64,000 nucleotides of DNA from NCBI RefSeq assembly GCF_014489415.1, contig NZ_CP060822.1, positions 2,155,501 through 2,219,500 on the forward strand, read 5' to 3'. This stretch comes from Cylindrospermopsis curvispora GIHE-G1. Its GTDB lineage: Bacteria; Cyanobacteriota; Cyanobacteriia; Cyanobacteriales; Nostocaceae. The position numbers were made by a program, and so were the translations under genes. The notes under the pieces were generated by a model. It worked only from the letters and a program-made list of their open reading frames with translations, did no database searches and was not told the DNA's origin. Position 1 is the stretch's first letter, and every line of letters starts with the position of its first letter. Positions 63,187 through 64,000 of this stretch are shown here, piece after piece.

Positions 63187-63915
63187 ATGTTAGACCAAAT
63201 ATCACAGTACCTACAATTTAATATTAGTATAGAAGCACCTATAGTGCTAATGGTTCTGGTTTTCCTGGAAGCTGTGTTGTCTGCAGACAATGCTATTGCT
63301 TTAGCTGTAATTGCCCAGGGACTAGAAGATAAAAAACTAGAACGTCGGGCTCTGAATTTAGGACTGATTATAGCTTATATCCTGAGAATCAGTCTACTAC
63401 TAACAGCTACCTGGGTACAACAATTCTGGCAATTTGAATTGTTGGGCGCTCTCTATCTGTTATGGTTGGTATTCCAACATTTTACATCTGAGGAAAAAGC
63501 AGATCATCACCACCATGGGCCAAGATTTAAATCTTTGTGGCAAGCTATACCTGTAATCGCTTTTACTGACCTAGCTTTTTCTTTAGATAGTGTGACTACA
63601 GCCATAGCGGTTTCCCAGGAAACATGGTTAGTTTTAACAGGTACAACTATTGGGGTAATTACACTGAGATTTATGGCGGAGCTATTTATTCGCTGGTTAG
63701 ATGAATATGAAAACCTAGCAGATGCAGGTTATATCACTGTGGCATTAGTAGGTTTACGTCTATTGTTAAAGTTCCTAAACGAAGCTTTTGTTCCCCCCCA
63801 ATGGTTAATGGTGGGTGCTATCGCTATAATTTTGGTTTGGGGTTTCTCTAAGCGGAATATTGTTGGTGAAGTTGAAATAGAACAAACAGAGGAAACGGAA
63901 AAAACCCAGGTTTAA
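63187..63915 (+). CDS. TerC family integral membrane protein
   Basis: A 242-residue multi-pass protein with the two TerC signatures: VFLEAVLSADNAIALAVIAQG (about 27-47) and DLAFSLDSVTTAIAVS (about 130-145), whose acidic residues are thought to bind metal. A His-rich loop (DHHHHGPRF, about 105) lies between them. Bacterial TerC proteins are linked to manganese export and metalation of secreted proteins; plastid TERC takes part in thylakoid protein insertion. Either role is possible in a cyanobacterium. The 177-nt upstream region contains GGTAACTTTGGGGAAAA but no riboswitch that I can confirm. Confidence 0.92.
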   Translation: MLDQISQYLQFNISIEAPIVLMVLVFLEAVLSADNAIALAVIAQGLEDKKLERRALNLGLIIAYILRISLLLTATWVQQFWQFELLGALYLLWLVFQHFTSEEKADHHHHGPRFKSLWQAIPVIAFTDLAFSLDSVTTAIAVSQETWLVLTGTTIGVITLRFMAELFIRWLDEYENLADAGYITVALVGLRLLLKFLNEAFVPPQWLMVGAIAIILVWGFSKRNIVGEVEIEQTEETEKTQV

Positions 63916-64000
63916 TGGAACGGGAAGAATAGGAAATCTATCTTCCCCATTCCTAATCCCCTAATCTATTCTGCTAACCAAGGAGCTAGATGAGGTGTCC

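Noticed and set aside
1-64000. tRNA, rRNA or intact transposase genes
   Set aside because: No cloverleaf with a TTCGAAT-type arm, no rRNA sequence and no transposase frame was found by eye; a tRNA scan would settle it.

Overview
The window looks like chromosome of a filamentous, probably nostocalean, cyanobacterium. Evidence: the oxygen-dependent chlorophyll cyclase AcsF, a cyanobacterial-type biliverdin reductase, DUF1995 and TIGR04376-type proteins, many HIP1 octamers (GCGATCGC) and AT-rich intergenic DNA. A small-genome relative of Raphidiopsis/Cylindrospermopsis is my guess, not something the sequence proves. I saw no rRNA, tRNA, CRISPR array or intact transposase.

Layout. 1-6.2 kb (minus): a VWA/FHA cluster (partial protein, zinc-ribbon FHA protein, two VWA proteins, an unknown, two paralogous lipoproteins). 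6.2-8 kb: map and bvdR, abutting. 8.3-12.9 kb: a 1554-residue exoprotein (phytase-like, RTX, five near-identical cadherin-like repeats, choice-of-anchor U, DUF4114). 13-22.9 kb: housekeeping and metabolic genes (TIGR04376, acsF, type II thioesterase, Hsp20, zinc-ribbon protein, duplicated winged-helix-like protein, UbiD, an exported protein, alkene reductase, DUF1995). 22.9-29.5 kb: lnt and gyrA, split apart by a restriction-modification pair lying between 328-bp direct repeats. 30-34.4 kb: histone-deacetylase-like enzyme, a 45-residue membrane protein, murF and an FeS-type photolyase. 34.4-35.9 kb: SagB-type oxidoreductase. 36-50.4 kb: nine head-to-tail paralogous genes for AAA-ATPase-like/PD-(D/E)XK proteins. 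50.4-64 kb: pyk, a sugar ABC permease, tamB, acs, two unknowns and terC.

The accessory biology stands out. The 14.4-kb array consists of mosaics: each copy combines a small set of alternative sequence blocks, yet all nine keep the ATPase and nuclease motifs. The R-M pair sits in a long target duplication that keeps both interrupted genes intact. Three apparent relics of RNA-guided-nuclease elements are present without their nucleases: an IscB omegaRNA (HEARO-like) directly upstream of tamB, and two TnpB-type right-end hairpins, one upstream of murF and one inside a lipoprotein coding sequence.

All family calls were made by eye from sequence motifs; no searches were run.
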